Source: Paenibacillus hemerocallicola
Lineage (GTDB): Bacteria; Bacillota; Bacilli; Paenibacillales; NBRC-103111
Reading direction: 5' to 3'
DNA: 64,000 nucleotides
Assembly (NCBI RefSeq): GCF_006265175.1
Contig: NZ_VDCQ01000049.1
Location: 1-64,000, forward strand
Shown: positions 16,410 to 24,040 of the stretch, piece after piece
How positions within the stretch are numbered: the first letter of the stretch is position 1
Layout: every line of letters begins with the position of its first letter
Made by a program: the position numbers and the translations under genes
Notes under the pieces: generated by a model
Told to the model about the DNA's origin: nothing
The model's database searches: none
Seen by the model: the letters and a program-made list of their open reading frames with translations, nothing else

Positions 16410-17518
16410 CGCGGACCACCGTCGAGCTTGTAGCCGACTCCCCACACCGTTTTGATCATCGTCGGATTGGCGGGGTCGATTTCGATTTTTTCCCGGATTT
16501 TCTTAATATGAACGGTTACGGTATTCAAATCCCCACGTTCGCCGAGCCCCCATACATGTTGAAAAATTTGTTCGCGAGTCAATACCTGATTCGGATGAAA
16601 GGCGAAAAAACGAAGCACTTCGAATTCCTTAGCCGAGAATGGGACAGGTTGACTCCGGACCGTCACTTCATAAGCCTTGATATTGAGCTCCAGATCTTGA
16701 TATCGGACGATTTCCGACGTCTCCGCAGGAGACGAAAGCTGATTTGCCCTTCTGAGCTGCGCTTTGACCCTTGCGATAATCTCGGCCGGACTAAAAGGCT
16801 TAACGACATAATCGTCTGCGCCGATCCCCAGTCCGACAATTTTATCCACATCGCTTTTCTTGGCGCTAAGCATGATGATCGGTATCGACGATTCCGATCG
16901 AATCGTTCGACATACTTCCATCCCATCAAGCTTGGGTAGCATGATATCCAAAATCATCAATTGCGGCCGGTACTCTCTGTATAGGAGTGATACGGCAATG
17001 AACATCACAATCATTCCACAAGCCATGTACGGCAGGAGCATGGAGAAGGTCAGGTAAAGCGTCAGCCAAACGCCCTCTGTCTGCGTATGGAGCGTTCCGG
17101 CATAGAGTGTTTGTTCGCCCCAACCGAATGCGAGCGTTCCGATCGCGTATTCCGCTGTGATGGAGAAAACAAGCAGTACTGTCATGAATACGAATAATGA
17201 AACGAGCTTGGCGTTGAGCCATTCGATTCGCCGCACTGGACGCAGTAACGACAATTTTAACGTGCCGGTTTTCACTTCGCCTGTTATCAGGTCGGCAACA
17301 TAGATGGGGATAAATACGGTCATAAATTGAGCCATACTGTTTAGGAGCGTCAGTGGGAGAGACTGGCCGTTAGGCATCATAATCACCGACTTCCAATCCC
17401 CGCCTGCGTTATAGAAATGGACGGTTAGCCAGGCATGCACGGCCAGGATAGCCATGAAAATATAAAGCTTCTTTAATCTGAACATTTTGTAAAGCTCGTT
17501 TTGGATCAGCCTGATCAC
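16406..17518 (-). CDS. Chimeric ORF: ABC-2 permease N-terminus fused to a truncated response regulator
   Basis: Residues 1 to about 177 are an ABC-2 permease (start MIRLIQNELYKMFRLKK, four membrane segments, RPVRRIEWLNAK). At about residue 180 (near base 16980) the sequence changes to a response regulator: REYRPQLMILDIMLPKLDG, then SAKKSDVDK, the KPFSP Lys, and a complete winged-helix domain ending GVGYKLDGGPR. The phosphoacceptor Asp is kept, but the first 45 or so receiver residues with the acidic pocket are missing, as are the last permease segments. A single in-frame deletion that removed the 3' end of the permease gene and the 5' end of the regulator gene explains it. The hybrid would anchor a DNA-binding domain to the membrane. 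Function is doubtful. Confidence 0.85.
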   Translation of the reverse strand: MIRLIQNELYKMFRLKKLYIFMAILAVHAWLTVHFYNAGGDWKSVIMMPNGQSLPLTLLNSMAQFMTVFIPIYVADLITGEVKTGTLKLSLLRPVRRIEWLNAKLVSLFVFMTVLLVFSITAEYAIGTLAFGWGEQTLYAGTLHTQTEGVWLTLYLTFSMLLPYMACGMIVMFIAVSLLYREYRPQLMILDIMLPKLDGMEVCRTIRSESSIPIIMLSAKKSDVDKIVGLGIGADDYVVKPFSPAEIIARVKAQLRRANQLSSPAETSEIVRYQDLELNIKAYEVTVRSQPVPFSAKEFEVLRFFAFHPNQVLTREQIFQHVWGLGERGDLNTVTVHIKKIREKIEIDPANPTMIKTVWGVGYKLDGGPR

Positions 17519-18437
17519 GGCCCGCCATCTCCTTCCGTTATGTCGAAAAAGAATTGCTCAAGCGTCCGGGTCCGGCGGCTAATGGATCGAACGTGGACGC
17601 CGCTCGCCATGAGCAGTTGATTCAGCTTGAACGAGCAATCGCCGTTCGTTCGAACGATGAGTTGGTTTTGGGAGCGCGAAACGGAAATTACCTCGGATGC
17701 TGTTCGTAGAAGCTGCTCCGCCTTGTCCGGTTCCGAAGCGACAATCTCCACGGTTTCCTCTCCCGAAGCGAGCAGCTGCCTGACCTTGCCTTCCGCAATC
17801 AACTGTCCTTTCCTGATAACGCCTGCCTTGGTACATATTTGTTCGACTTCATGAAGCTGATGGCTTGAAATCAGAAAAGAAATGTCTTGCTCCGCCGCGA
17901 GCTGCGCAATCAATTCCTTGATTTCTTTCATTCCTTGTGGATCCAGTCCGTTCGTAGGTTCGTCCAGAATGATCAGCTTCGGACGGTTCAGAAGCGCGCC
18001 CGCAATGCCAAGCCGCTGCTTCATGCCAAGCGAGTAAGTACCGACCTTGTCTTTAGCCCGATCGGATAGTCCAGCGATTTCAAGCACTTCATCCACCCGC
18101 TTCCGGATTACCCCCGGCAAAAGGTTCGCAGTCAACTTGAGATTGTCATAAGCGGAAAGATAGGTGTAAAAAGCCGGATTCTCAACAATGGCGCCTACAA
18201 GAGAGATAGCAGCCTTAAACTGCGATTTCAGATGAAACCCGCCAATCGTAACCTCGCCGGCATCGGGATGGACGAGGCCCGTTATCATGCGGATTGTCGT
18301 CGTTTTTCCAGAACCGTTCGTGCCGAGGAACCCGTTATATCCCCTTTCTCAATTCGAAGATTCAGACGATCCACGACAGTCCTGGAACCGAAGGTTTTCG
18401 TCAATTCCCGCACTTCCAGCAGTATCTTGTTTCCCAT
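17515..18437 (-). pseudogene. ABC transporter ATPase, frameshifted before Walker A
   Basis: From ATG 18437 behind GGGGG the frame reads MGNKILLEVRELTKTFGSR and so on to about 18345. There one base is out of register before GFLGTNGSGKTTTIRM (Walker A). The rest has the signature SLGMKQRLGIA, Walker B ILDEPTNGLDP and the H-loop ISSHQLHEV. The downstream frame alone starts after Walker A and cannot bind ATP. Its stop overlaps the chimeric permease gene, so this was an ATPase-permease-regulator-kinase operon similar in kind to the one at 8.0-10.5 kb. Confidence 0.85.
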
Positions 18438-18440
18438 AAG

Positions 18441-18826
18441 CTTTTCCCCCGAATATCTTCGATGATTACCTTGTCTTTCATCTTAACCACTGAAAATTAA
18501 AAGCTGCCTTTATAAAAATAAAAGATTGATATTGAAATAATTAAAATTCGATAAAGAGAATTACGGATTTACCGTTGTCGGCAGTGCGTTTAGACAACTT
18601 GCCGCTGCCCTGGTGCGCTCGCCCCGATCCAATCATTCCTTATCTTTTATCTGGAACGAATGCAGTGTTGTCGTTGTATAGCAAAAAGGAGTGTCTCAAT
18701 AGTCATTGAATAATGACCTTAAGGCACCCCTTTTTGCTCCTAAGTACCGCTACAAACATTTAAGTTCATAATGGGTTAGATTAATGACTAGAGTGACATT
18801 ATACTTACCTGCATTCGAGATTAGGG
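18441..18826. other. Gap without a gene; hairpin at 18681-18739
   Basis: No reading frame of interest. GCAAAAAGGAGTGTCT (18681-18696) pairs imperfectly with AAGGCACCCCTTTTTGC (18721-18737) around a loop containing a second small hairpin (TCATTGAATAATGA). It could be a bidirectional terminator or the end of a lost insertion sequence. Confidence 0.4.
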
Positions 18827-18924
18827 TTGAAGTAGGGAAATGGCGAAAAGCATTTCTGGAAAAGGGATTTCGGCATTTCTAAAGGGTCAAAAGCGAGTCG
18901 TATAATCAGGTGTTATACGATGCC
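18827..18924 (+). repeat. Left-end module of cassette block 2 (attI-like)
   Basis: A shortened copy of the module at 4701 and 30940. It has AAGGGATTTCGGCATTTC, AAAGGGTCAAAAGCGAG, then the core TCGTATAA (18898-18905), five bases, and TGTTATACGA. The arms TCGTATAA/TTATACGA are perfect inverted repeats 7 bases apart, the geometry of a simple tyrosine-recombinase core site. The cassette series starts immediately to its right. Confidence 0.6.
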
Positions 18925-18961
18925 TCGGACTTCCTTAAACTGCCAAACATATATTTAGAGC

Positions 18962-19459
18962 TTAATTTTCTGCAAAATTCTCCTTGACAAACTGAATCAG
19001 TTTACTCCAATTCTCATGATAATCTTCCAGCCCCACTCTGTACCATACATTAAAATTGGTATGATCTGATCCATCACATTGTAGAATATAAACAAAATCT
19101 CTCTTACTGAAAATTATGATTTGCCACTCCTGTCCGCAACCATGAAACGGAGAATCGATCGTACCTAGTGGAATGTCTCTCGACTCGAAATTTACCACTT
19201 GTCTATCTACATGATCCCACCATGGAAATGAAGACAATACTCCAAATTGTTTACTATAATAATTCAAATGATTCCCCGACCATTTTGATTTCCCATACTT
19301 CAAAGCCAACTCAAAGTCAGTAATCAGAGGAAACTTTTGCAAATCGTCATGCGAGAAACTAGGCCTTCCATTTATTTGAAAACCCTTTTTGTTTTTATAA
19401 TACTTTCCCTTGATATGACACTCCCCGCTGAGAGTTCCATATATTTTTATAACCCTCAC
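18962..19459 (-). CDS. Cassette gene: hypothetical protein
   Basis: A 165-aa soluble protein rich in Trp, Phe and Tyr, with no signal peptide and no recognised motif. It ends about 40 bases from the block-left core, the usual position of a cassette stop. It may share a cassette with the tautomerase gene upstream, because only a damaged site separates these genes from the acetyltransferase. The AT-rich composition is unlike the chromosomal genes to the right of 34 kb. Confidence 0.6.
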   Translation of the reverse strand: MRVIKIYGTLSGECHIKGKYYKNKKGFQINGRPSFSHDDLQKFPLITDFELALKYGKSKWSGNHLNYYSKQFGVLSSFPWWDHVDRQVVNFESRDIPLGTIDSPFHGCGQEWQIIIFSKRDFVYILQCDGSDHTNFNVWYRVGLEDYHENWSKLIQFVKENFAEN

Positions 19460-19502
19460 CTCTGAATTCTCAAAGAATTAGAAACCTTCTGGCTGTACGA
19501 AC

Positions 19503-19730
19503 CTACTGCTGGCCGGTTTCGGAAGCCGTTTGGCTTGTATTTTTTTTATACTCGTCCGTTAATACCCCCGAAAAACCCCAATTTTCTTCCACAATTTCCT
19601 GAATGACGATATGAGTGTGCTCCGGTTTCTTTCCAAGCACCCTTACTAAAGTTTCTGTAAATTCCTTTACAATTTGTTCTTTTTGAACACGAGTTGCACC
19701 CTTGGTAATTTGAAGATTAATGTAAGGCAT
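19503..19730 (-). CDS. Cassette gene: 4-oxalocrotonate tautomerase family protein
   Basis: A 75-aa tautomerase-superfamily protein. After Met removal the chain begins with Pro1 (PYINLQITKGATRVQKEQ), the catalytic base of the family, and contains VIQEIVEENWGFSG, the usual C-terminal beta segment. The frame is open further upstream, but ATG 19730 with GGGAGGG before it is required for Pro1. The C-terminus carries about 15 extra polar residues compared with 62-aa 4-OT. Such proteins act as hexamers or similar oligomers on keto-enol substrates; the substrate here is unknown. Confidence 0.8.
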   Translation of the reverse strand: MPYINLQITKGATRVQKEQIVKEFTETLVRVLGKKPEHTHIVIQEIVEENWGFSGVLTDEYKKNTSQTASETGQQ

Positions 19731-19799
19731 ACAGCAGAACCCTCCCGTTAATTTTTGTAAAGAAACTCGCCATCCAAATATCCCGTCCAACGAGTCACC

Positions 19800-19872
19800 T
19801 TCCAATATTATACATCTGACAACCAAGTAGCGAAAACCCCACATCGTGATTATCGTGTTAGCTGAAGTCGTG
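19800..19872. repeat. Damaged attC-like site C2
   Basis: Only the right part is recognisable: CGTGATTATCGTGTTAGCTGAAG, comparable with CGTGAAT...GTGTTATACGA in the complete sites. Its core GTTAGCTGAAGTCGT resembles the inverse of the left arm of C3 (ATTATTTGAAATCGT, agreeing at TTA, TGAA and TCGT), which marks the acetyltransferase segment as one cassette. Confidence 0.4.
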
Positions 19873-19889
19873 TCTTATTCTGGTTAACT

Positions 19890-20375
19890 TCAAAATCGAA
19901 TTGCTCTCGTAAACTCTTGCATCGGTCCTTTATCATCTTTTCTTCTTGTTTCTTGATAGTGATTATTCGTATATTCCTGCACTACCTTCCTCCAAAATAC
20001 TTGTGCCGGTATATTCCATTCAAATTGACTGACTCTCCACTTCCCTTCATGCTTATTAAATGCCATCTTTGCCGCTTCCTTGCCGATTTGTTTCCTTCTA
20101 TGTTTCCTGACTACAAAAAAATGGTTCAAATAATAGGTAGAGTCTTCTTCTATGTAACGAACTACAACAAATCCCGCCAATTCTCCATCCACTCGAATAA
20201 AGTAAAGTTCATAATTCGGATCATCCAACCATTGTTGACATGTATTATTCTTAAAATAGGTTCCGTTCTCACTGATCCTAGCTCCATTGAGCTCCGATAA
20301 ATCATACGTCGCCAACATACATAAATTAGTTAACGCAACAAAACCACTGTCCGTGATTGGCTCTATTTCGACCAT
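19890..20375 (-). CDS. Cassette gene: GNAT-family N-acetyltransferase
   Basis: A 161-aa GNAT protein. The core has GELAGFVVVRY (beta 4), LNHFFVVRKHRRKQIGKEA (beta 4/5 to the acetyl-CoA loop, R-x-x-I-G) and the later FEWNIPAQVFWRKVV, typical of the family's C-terminal arm. The usual Q/R-x-x-G-x-G/A loop is RKQIGKEA. The acceptor substrate is unknown; GNAT enzymes are among the most common integron cassette products. The gene begins about 50 bases inside the cassette and ends about 33 bases from its other boundary. Confidence 0.82.
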   Translation of the reverse strand: MVEIEPITDSGFVALTNLCMLATYDLSELNGARISENGTYFKNNTCQQWLDDPNYELYFIRVDGELAGFVVVRYIEEDSTYYLNHFFVVRKHRRKQIGKEAAKMAFNKHEGKWRVSQFEWNIPAQVFWRKVVQEYTNNHYQETRRKDDKGPMQEFTRAIRF

Positions 20376-20410
20376 TTCAGTATCACATCCAACTTGATTT
20401 TTATATTTAC

Positions 20411-20590
20411 GACGATTTCAAATAATGTTTTGACATTTCCAACGTCCCACTCCCCTAGGCCCCAAAGGCACCGGCCGCGACGCGGTTAAAGAGTGAGGGT
20501 GTGTCCGTCTCCCACTTCCTCGAAATTCCTCGAGCGGACCAAGGGAGCGCCTGCCCTGCTGCGGGAAGGCGGTGTATATGCTGTCGGTGC
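20411..20590. repeat. attC-like site C3
   Basis: Left arm GACGATTTCAAATAATG and right arm GGTGTATATGCTGTCGGTGC. The inner part has the recurring elements GACATTTCCAACGTCCC, CCGCGACGCGGTTA, GTGTGTCCGTC, CTTCCTCGAAAT and GAGCGGACCAAGG. The right arm (TATATGC...CGGTGC) matches the inverse of the left arm of the next site, across the M23-like cassette. Confidence 0.65.
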
Positions 20591-20643
20591 CTTCATGAAA
20601 CACTCATAAAACCTTTTATTTTCTTGTTTTTTCTTTTTTCACC

Positions 20644-21132
20644 TTAGAGCAAGTACTCCTCGTCTCCTAATTGCTTTAATTGCTCTCCCATTGCCCTCAA
20701 GTCAAATCGAATCTGTAACGGCTCCTTCCCTCTCCATGCTCCTACATGAATATGCGGATGACGAGAGTATCCGTTATTCCCCACTCTACAAACAACATCT
20801 CCAGCTTTGACTGCATCCCCAATATATACACCGACCTCTCTTACATGTGCGTATACCACCTTCACACCGTCTTCTCGACTAAATACAATACTGCTAGATC
20901 GGCTATGGTCGATCATCCCGGGTTCATTGGTTTTGGGATTGATGTATACATCTTCTACTTTTCCTTCAAATGGCGCTAATACATCAGTATTCCAACCAAA
21001 CCAATCTTCATTTCGCTTTCCATCCCCTGCGTACGCTCGCGTCCAGCCATCTACAAACTTCATTGCTACACAATCTCTTCCCAGAGCATCCCGTAAATAC
21101 GGCAATTGTCCTTCTGGGTGCTCTGAACTCAT
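20644..21132 (-). CDS. Cassette gene: M23 peptidase-like protein
   Basis: A 162-aa protein with the beta fold of LytM/M23 zinc peptidases: WNTDVLAPFEGKVEDV, VVYAHVREVGVYIGDAV, CRVGNNGYSRHPHIHVG. The C-terminal H-x-H ligand motif (HIH) and YAH are present. The first His ligand of the H-x-G-x-D box is replaced: the segment reads GWNTD, with only the Asp kept. It may therefore be inactive or bind metal differently. No signal peptide is seen, unusual for a wall hydrolase. It starts about 100 bases inside its cassette. Confidence 0.75.
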   Translation of the reverse strand: MSSEHPEGQLPYLRDALGRDCVAMKFVDGWTRAYAGDGKRNEDWFGWNTDVLAPFEGKVEDVYINPKTNEPGMIDHSRSSSIVFSREDGVKVVYAHVREVGVYIGDAVKAGDVVCRVGNNGYSRHPHIHVGAWRGKEPLQIRFDLRAMGEQLKQLGDEEYLL

Positions 21133-21220
21133 GAAATATCAAGCAAAAACAGGATGAATCAAAATTTCTTCAATCTGTGACATACCTCTCCTCCATTGCT
21201 CAATCTTATAGATAGCTCTT

Positions 21221-21396
21221 GCACCGGTTGCATATAACGCTCTTGAATTCACGAACCTTTAGTGGCTTAAGGCGCGTACGCGCCGGGTGGCTCCGCCACT
21301 TAGCTTGTAGGGTTGTCTGCCTGAATCAGCTTCCTCGAAATGCTTCGGCAGACCGTTAGGCCCGAAGTGGGAATGCTGTGTTATCCGAAGTTCTCC
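21221..21396. repeat. attC-like site C4
   Basis: Left arm GCACCGGTTGCATATAAC, right arm GTGTTATCCGAAGTTCTCC, inner stem TTGAATTCACGAAC / GGGAATGCTG. The middle has CTTAAGGCGCGTACGCGCC (a strong hairpin), GTTGTCTGCCTGA, CTTCCTCGAAAT and GGCAGACC, where GTCTGCC pairs with GGCAGAC. The left core belongs to the M23-like cassette and the right core (TTATCCG) to the XRE cassette. Confidence 0.7.
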
Positions 21397-21472
21397 TTTC
21401 CATAGCCCAACTTTCTAATATTCACTTTAATTTCTTTAAATTTACATTCCACTTATTAAAAAATACCCGATT

Positions 21473-21673
21473 TTACTCAGGTATGTACTCCAGTATATCT
21501 CCAGGTTGACAATCAAGGGCTTTGCAAATCTTGTCAATCACTTCCAGAGATACATATTCATTCGTGTTTAACTTCGCCATTGTCGCGGATGAAATGCCAG
21601 CTAATTTCATTAATTCTTGTTTCTTGATCTCTCGGTCAATCAACAATTTCAATAGTGGCTTGTAGCTAATCAT
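21473..21673 (-). CDS. Cassette gene: XRE-family HTH regulator
   Basis: A 66-aa Cro/CI-type DNA-binding protein (KKQELMKLAGISSATMAKL is the helix-turn-helix, CKALDCQPGDILEYIP the family C-terminal helix). It is typical of small repressors in mobile elements and plasmid maintenance systems. It is divergent from the 91-aa gene at 21850 within the same cassette and probably represses the shared AT-rich promoter region between them (21674-21849). Confidence 0.85.
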   Translation of the reverse strand: MISYKPLLKLLIDREIKKQELMKLAGISSATMAKLNTNEYVSLEVIDKICKALDCQPGDILEYIPE

Positions 21674-21849
21674 TTCAAATTTCCTTTCAATATCTAAATT
21701 TTTCTTTAATTATAAAGATGTTATTTCAGTTTATCAAAATTATCTTCAAGATCCCCTTGACAACAATATTCAATTTAGTTAAGTTATATTTAACTTATTA
21801 AATTTTTATTTTCCGTTACAAATATAATTTTATTCCGGAGTGGTGACAA

Positions 21850-22125
21850 ATGAGCGATTTCCATGAAGCATTCACCAAATTTATCTTTCAGCGGACCATC
21901 CACCATAGTCCTCTGATCGCAAGTAGACATGTAAGCTACACAGATTTATCTACTACCTTATATCAAATGTTCGATGACATTAAACACCAACTTCCGGAAG
22001 AGTACATTGAACTTTTGTATGAACTTGAGAGTACTATCAATCACTTACAGAGTCTTTCTGAAGCATATATGTATGAGCAAGGCTTAAAAGACGGATTAGT
22101 TCTGTCGAAGATTCTGTACGAATAA
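21850..22125 (+). CDS. Cassette gene on the opposite strand: DUF6809-like protein
   Basis: A 91-aa acidic helical protein resembling the DUF6809 group of Bacilli. The middle is LYQMFDDIKHQLPEEYIELL and the end is SEAYMYEQGLKDGLVLSK, like the FxxGFRLG-type ending of that group. Function of the group is unknown. It is the only array gene on the plus strand and shares a cassette with a divergent XRE regulator, so the cassette carries its own promoters. CCGGAGTGGTG lies 6 bases before the ATG. Confidence 0.6.
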   Translation: MSDFHEAFTKFIFQRTIHHSPLIASRHVSYTDLSTTLYQMFDDIKHQLPEEYIELLYELESTINHLQSLSEAYMYEQGLKDGLVLSKILYE

Positions 22126-22144
22126 GAGTTACCTTTCGGATTAT

Positions 22145-22320
22145 GGGAATTCCGGATAAGGTTCCCGCATTCACGAACTCGAAGGCTTAAGGCGCTTCAG
22201 CGCCGGCTGGCTTAGCTACTTAGCCTTGCAGGGTTGTCTGCCTGATCCACTCCCCGACTATTTTCCGGGCAGATCGAGGGACTTGGCCCCGACCGTGAAT
22301 ATTATGTTATACGGTGCCTC
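22145..22320. repeat. attC-like site C5
   Basis: Left arm GGGAATTCCGGATAAG, right arm ATGTTATACGGTGCC, inner stem CCCGCATTCACGAAC / CCGTGAATA. Inside are GGCTTAAGGCGC...GCGCCGGC-type hairpin segments, GTTGTCTGCCTGA and GGGCAGATCGAGGG. The left core (inverse of TTATCCG-AATTCC) matches the right arm of C4 across the XRE cassette. Confidence 0.7.
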
Positions 22321-22337
22321 TGCCATCTTCGAATCAA

Positions 22338-22784
22338 CTACTCCAAAGGTTTACTTGCTTCTATTAATTCATCATTTGAATCTAAATATAATAATGTTTT
22401 TTCAATATCTCCGTGATTCATTGTTTTTGTTATGATTAAATGTCTTATATTCATTCCAGGTGGTTCCATTTCTTTGTTGAAGTGTTTTACTAATCTCTCA
22501 GGTGTAGTCACAAGGCACCAACGTTTACTTCCATTCGAAAAAGTAAGAGTTATCTCCGCTAAATCAAATATATTTATATCATCATCGATTTTCCATGTTA
22601 CCAGTATAGGTACTTCTATATTCCCTTCAATAAAATATCCTTTACAAATCCAAATTGCCTTTCCATGATTTCCAGTGATTCTGTATTTGTCTTCATCTTC
22701 ATTAATAATGATGTACTTGTTTCCCCTTGTAAGAGCGTGGCCATATACTCCAACGACTCTACAAGTAATTAGTCGCTCCTCCAT
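22338..22784 (-). CDS. Cassette gene: hypothetical protein
   Basis: A 148-aa soluble protein. ATG 22784 behind GGAAGTG is preferred to the longer frame, which would run toward the recombination core. The sequence begins MEERLITCRVVGVYGHALT and contains KYRITGNHGKAIWICKG, suggesting a small beta-rich N-terminal domain. No family was recognised. The stop lies about 30 bases from the C5 core. Confidence 0.6.
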   Translation of the reverse strand: MEERLITCRVVGVYGHALTRGNKYIIINEDEDKYRITGNHGKAIWICKGYFIEGNIEVPILVTWKIDDDINIFDLAEITLTFSNGSKRWCLVTTPERLVKHFNKEMEPPGMNIRHLIITKTMNHGDIEKTLLYLDSNDELIEASKPLE

Positions 22785-22817
22785 AAAATCACTTCCACAT
22801 AAGGATCTATAGTCGTG

Positions 22818-22939
22818 CAAAGGTTTCGCATAACGTTCTTGTGTTCCCGACGCCTCTGTCTGCAGAATTTACTTTCTCGAACCCCCTCTTGTAGACTAAG
22901 GTCGGCACAGAGGGAACACGGTGTTATGCGAAGGATCTC
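22818..22939. repeat. attC-like site C6, the shortest and clearest
   Basis: Outer stem TTCGCATAAC (22825-22834) pairs with GTTATGCGAA (22923-22932), 10 of 10. Spacers of six and three bases follow, then the inner stem GTGTTCCC (22841-22848) with GGGAACAC (22912-22919), 8 of 8. GACGCCTCTGTC and GGTCGGCACAGAG lie further in, and a variable middle of about 50 bases closes the structure. Two perfectly paired boxes separated by an unequal spacer is the R-L box layout of integron attC sites. Confidence 0.75.
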
Positions 22940-22949
22940 TGTATGATCC

Positions 22950-23498
22950 TCAAGAAATTACTAATCTTGGCCAAGTCTCTTTCCAATTTTTCTTGTTAAT
23001 TCTAGATCTATAGTAAGTTTCATCCTTAAATAATGGACTTTTTCTTACCCTATATTCAAATAGGTCTTCTAGTCCGTAAGGGCTTATAATTGAAATGTTA
23101 TCATCTCTTTCCAATCTAATTCCTACGGCAGTCACTGTTTCCGGCCATTGACTTATTGCATCCTCTATTGATTTATAGGGCTTATCTCCATTCCTAATGT
23201 GCATTCTAGCTTGATTCTTTACTGACCAGATCGAAATTCCAGTCTCTCTTTCTAGTTTCTGCTCATACTTCTTTTCGATTTCTTCATCAAGCTCATCAGG
23301 ATTGTAGTAAATGACGTCAATATCATTTAATGGGGTTCTGTTCGGGTAACTATGTAAAGTATCCCAAATATAATTACGTACATAACCGGCAGCAACGTAC
23401 CAATTGGGCAACTCTAGCTCTCTAAGTATGGATAGGTCTTTCATGATTTCCTTATTGGTCCTTATTAGCTCTAAAAAAGCACTTGTGTATTTAGACAC
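22950..23498 (-). CDS. Cassette gene: nucleotidyltransferase-fold protein (DUF925-like)
   Basis: A 182-aa protein of the group annotated as nucleotidyltransferase family. It has LELPNWYVAAGYVRNYIWD, then LNDIDVIYY with the paired Asp residues of the polymerase-beta-type active site, and a C-terminal YGLEDLFEYRVRKSP. GTG 23498 behind GAGGGAG gives a start inside the cassette. The molecular target is unknown; members occur widely as single accessory genes. It is flanked by sites C6 and C7 whose inner-facing arms share TT-T-CGAA-GATC. Confidence 0.8.
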   Translation of the reverse strand: MSKYTSAFLELIRTNKEIMKDLSILRELELPNWYVAAGYVRNYIWDTLHSYPNRTPLNDIDVIYYNPDELDEEIEKKYEQKLERETGISIWSVKNQARMHIRNGDKPYKSIEDAISQWPETVTAVGIRLERDDNISIISPYGLEDLFEYRVRKSPLFKDETYYRSRINKKNWKETWPRLVIS

Positions 23499-23536
23499 AG
23501 AATGGTCTCCCTCTTTATTTATTTTAAGATCTCTTC

Positions 23537-23700
23537 GATCTTTCGTACAATGTTCCCGCATTCACGACGTCAATCCCCCTTAGATAGCTCTTATCTTAGA
23601 AGGGATTGATGTGTCTGCCATATCTGCATCTTCGAGTAGCGTCAGGCAGACCGAGGTCCGAATGGCCCGTAACGTGAATGCATTGTTAGCTGAAAAACCG
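23537..23700. repeat. attC-like site C7
   Basis: Left arm GATCTTTCGTACAATG, right arm CATTGTTAGCTGAAAAACCG, inner stem CCCGCATTCACGAC / CGTGAATGC. The middle contains a hairpin AATCCCTTCT-like pair (23573 and 23604) and GTGTCTGCC...GGCAGACC. The left core matches C6, not its own right arm. Confidence 0.7.
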
Positions 23701-23726
23701 CATTTTAGATTAAGCTAAATTCTCTG

Positions 23727-23921
23727 TCAGATATTGATCTCTTCCCAATTCATCAAAATATAAAATGCTACAAAGATTACAATGATCACATAAGAAATGA
23801 TTATTATACAATTAATTTTTGTCTTTCTTATATAATCTTTATATGCCTTCTGATCGATTTCATTATTCTTATAGCTCAATTTCCTATTCCATAGTTCTTT
23901 AAATTGTATGAGAATAAACAT
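23727..23921 (-). CDS. Cassette gene: small membrane protein, 5' end uncertain
   Basis: A C-terminal membrane segment (INCIIIISYVIIVIFVAFYIL) follows a basic stretch (KAYKDYIRKTKIN). The open frame runs to 23996, into the truncated site C8, so its first 25 codons are probably not original; MFILIQFKELWNRKLS at about 23921 is a possible start. Probably a truncated last cassette of block 2. Family unknown. Confidence 0.45.
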   Translation of the reverse strand: MFILIQFKELWNRKLSYKNNEIDQKAYKDYIRKTKINCIIIISYVIIVIFVAFYILMNWEEINI

Positions 23922-23965
23922 CTTTATTCCTATTAAACTTAAGAATGGTATACGTAATAAGAGTG

Positions 23966-24040
23966 ATACTTCCTCGGAATGCCTCGAACGAACCAAGGGC
24001 CGGTAAGCCCGCAGTAGGAATATGGTGTTATAAGAGCCAC
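23966..24040. repeat. Truncated attC-like site C8 at the recombinase end of block 2
   Basis: Only the right half remains: CTTCCTCGGAATGCCTCG, GAACGAACCAAGGGCCGG and GGAATATGGTGTTATAAGAGCC. The left arm is missing, so a deletion removed the start of the neighbouring cassette and the left half of this site. The right arm passes directly into the recombinase leader. Confidence 0.6.

Noticed and set aside
20746-21157. Plus-strand frames over the M23-like cassette
   Set aside because: The minus strand has a recognisable fold and correct position in the cassette; the plus frames are shadows.
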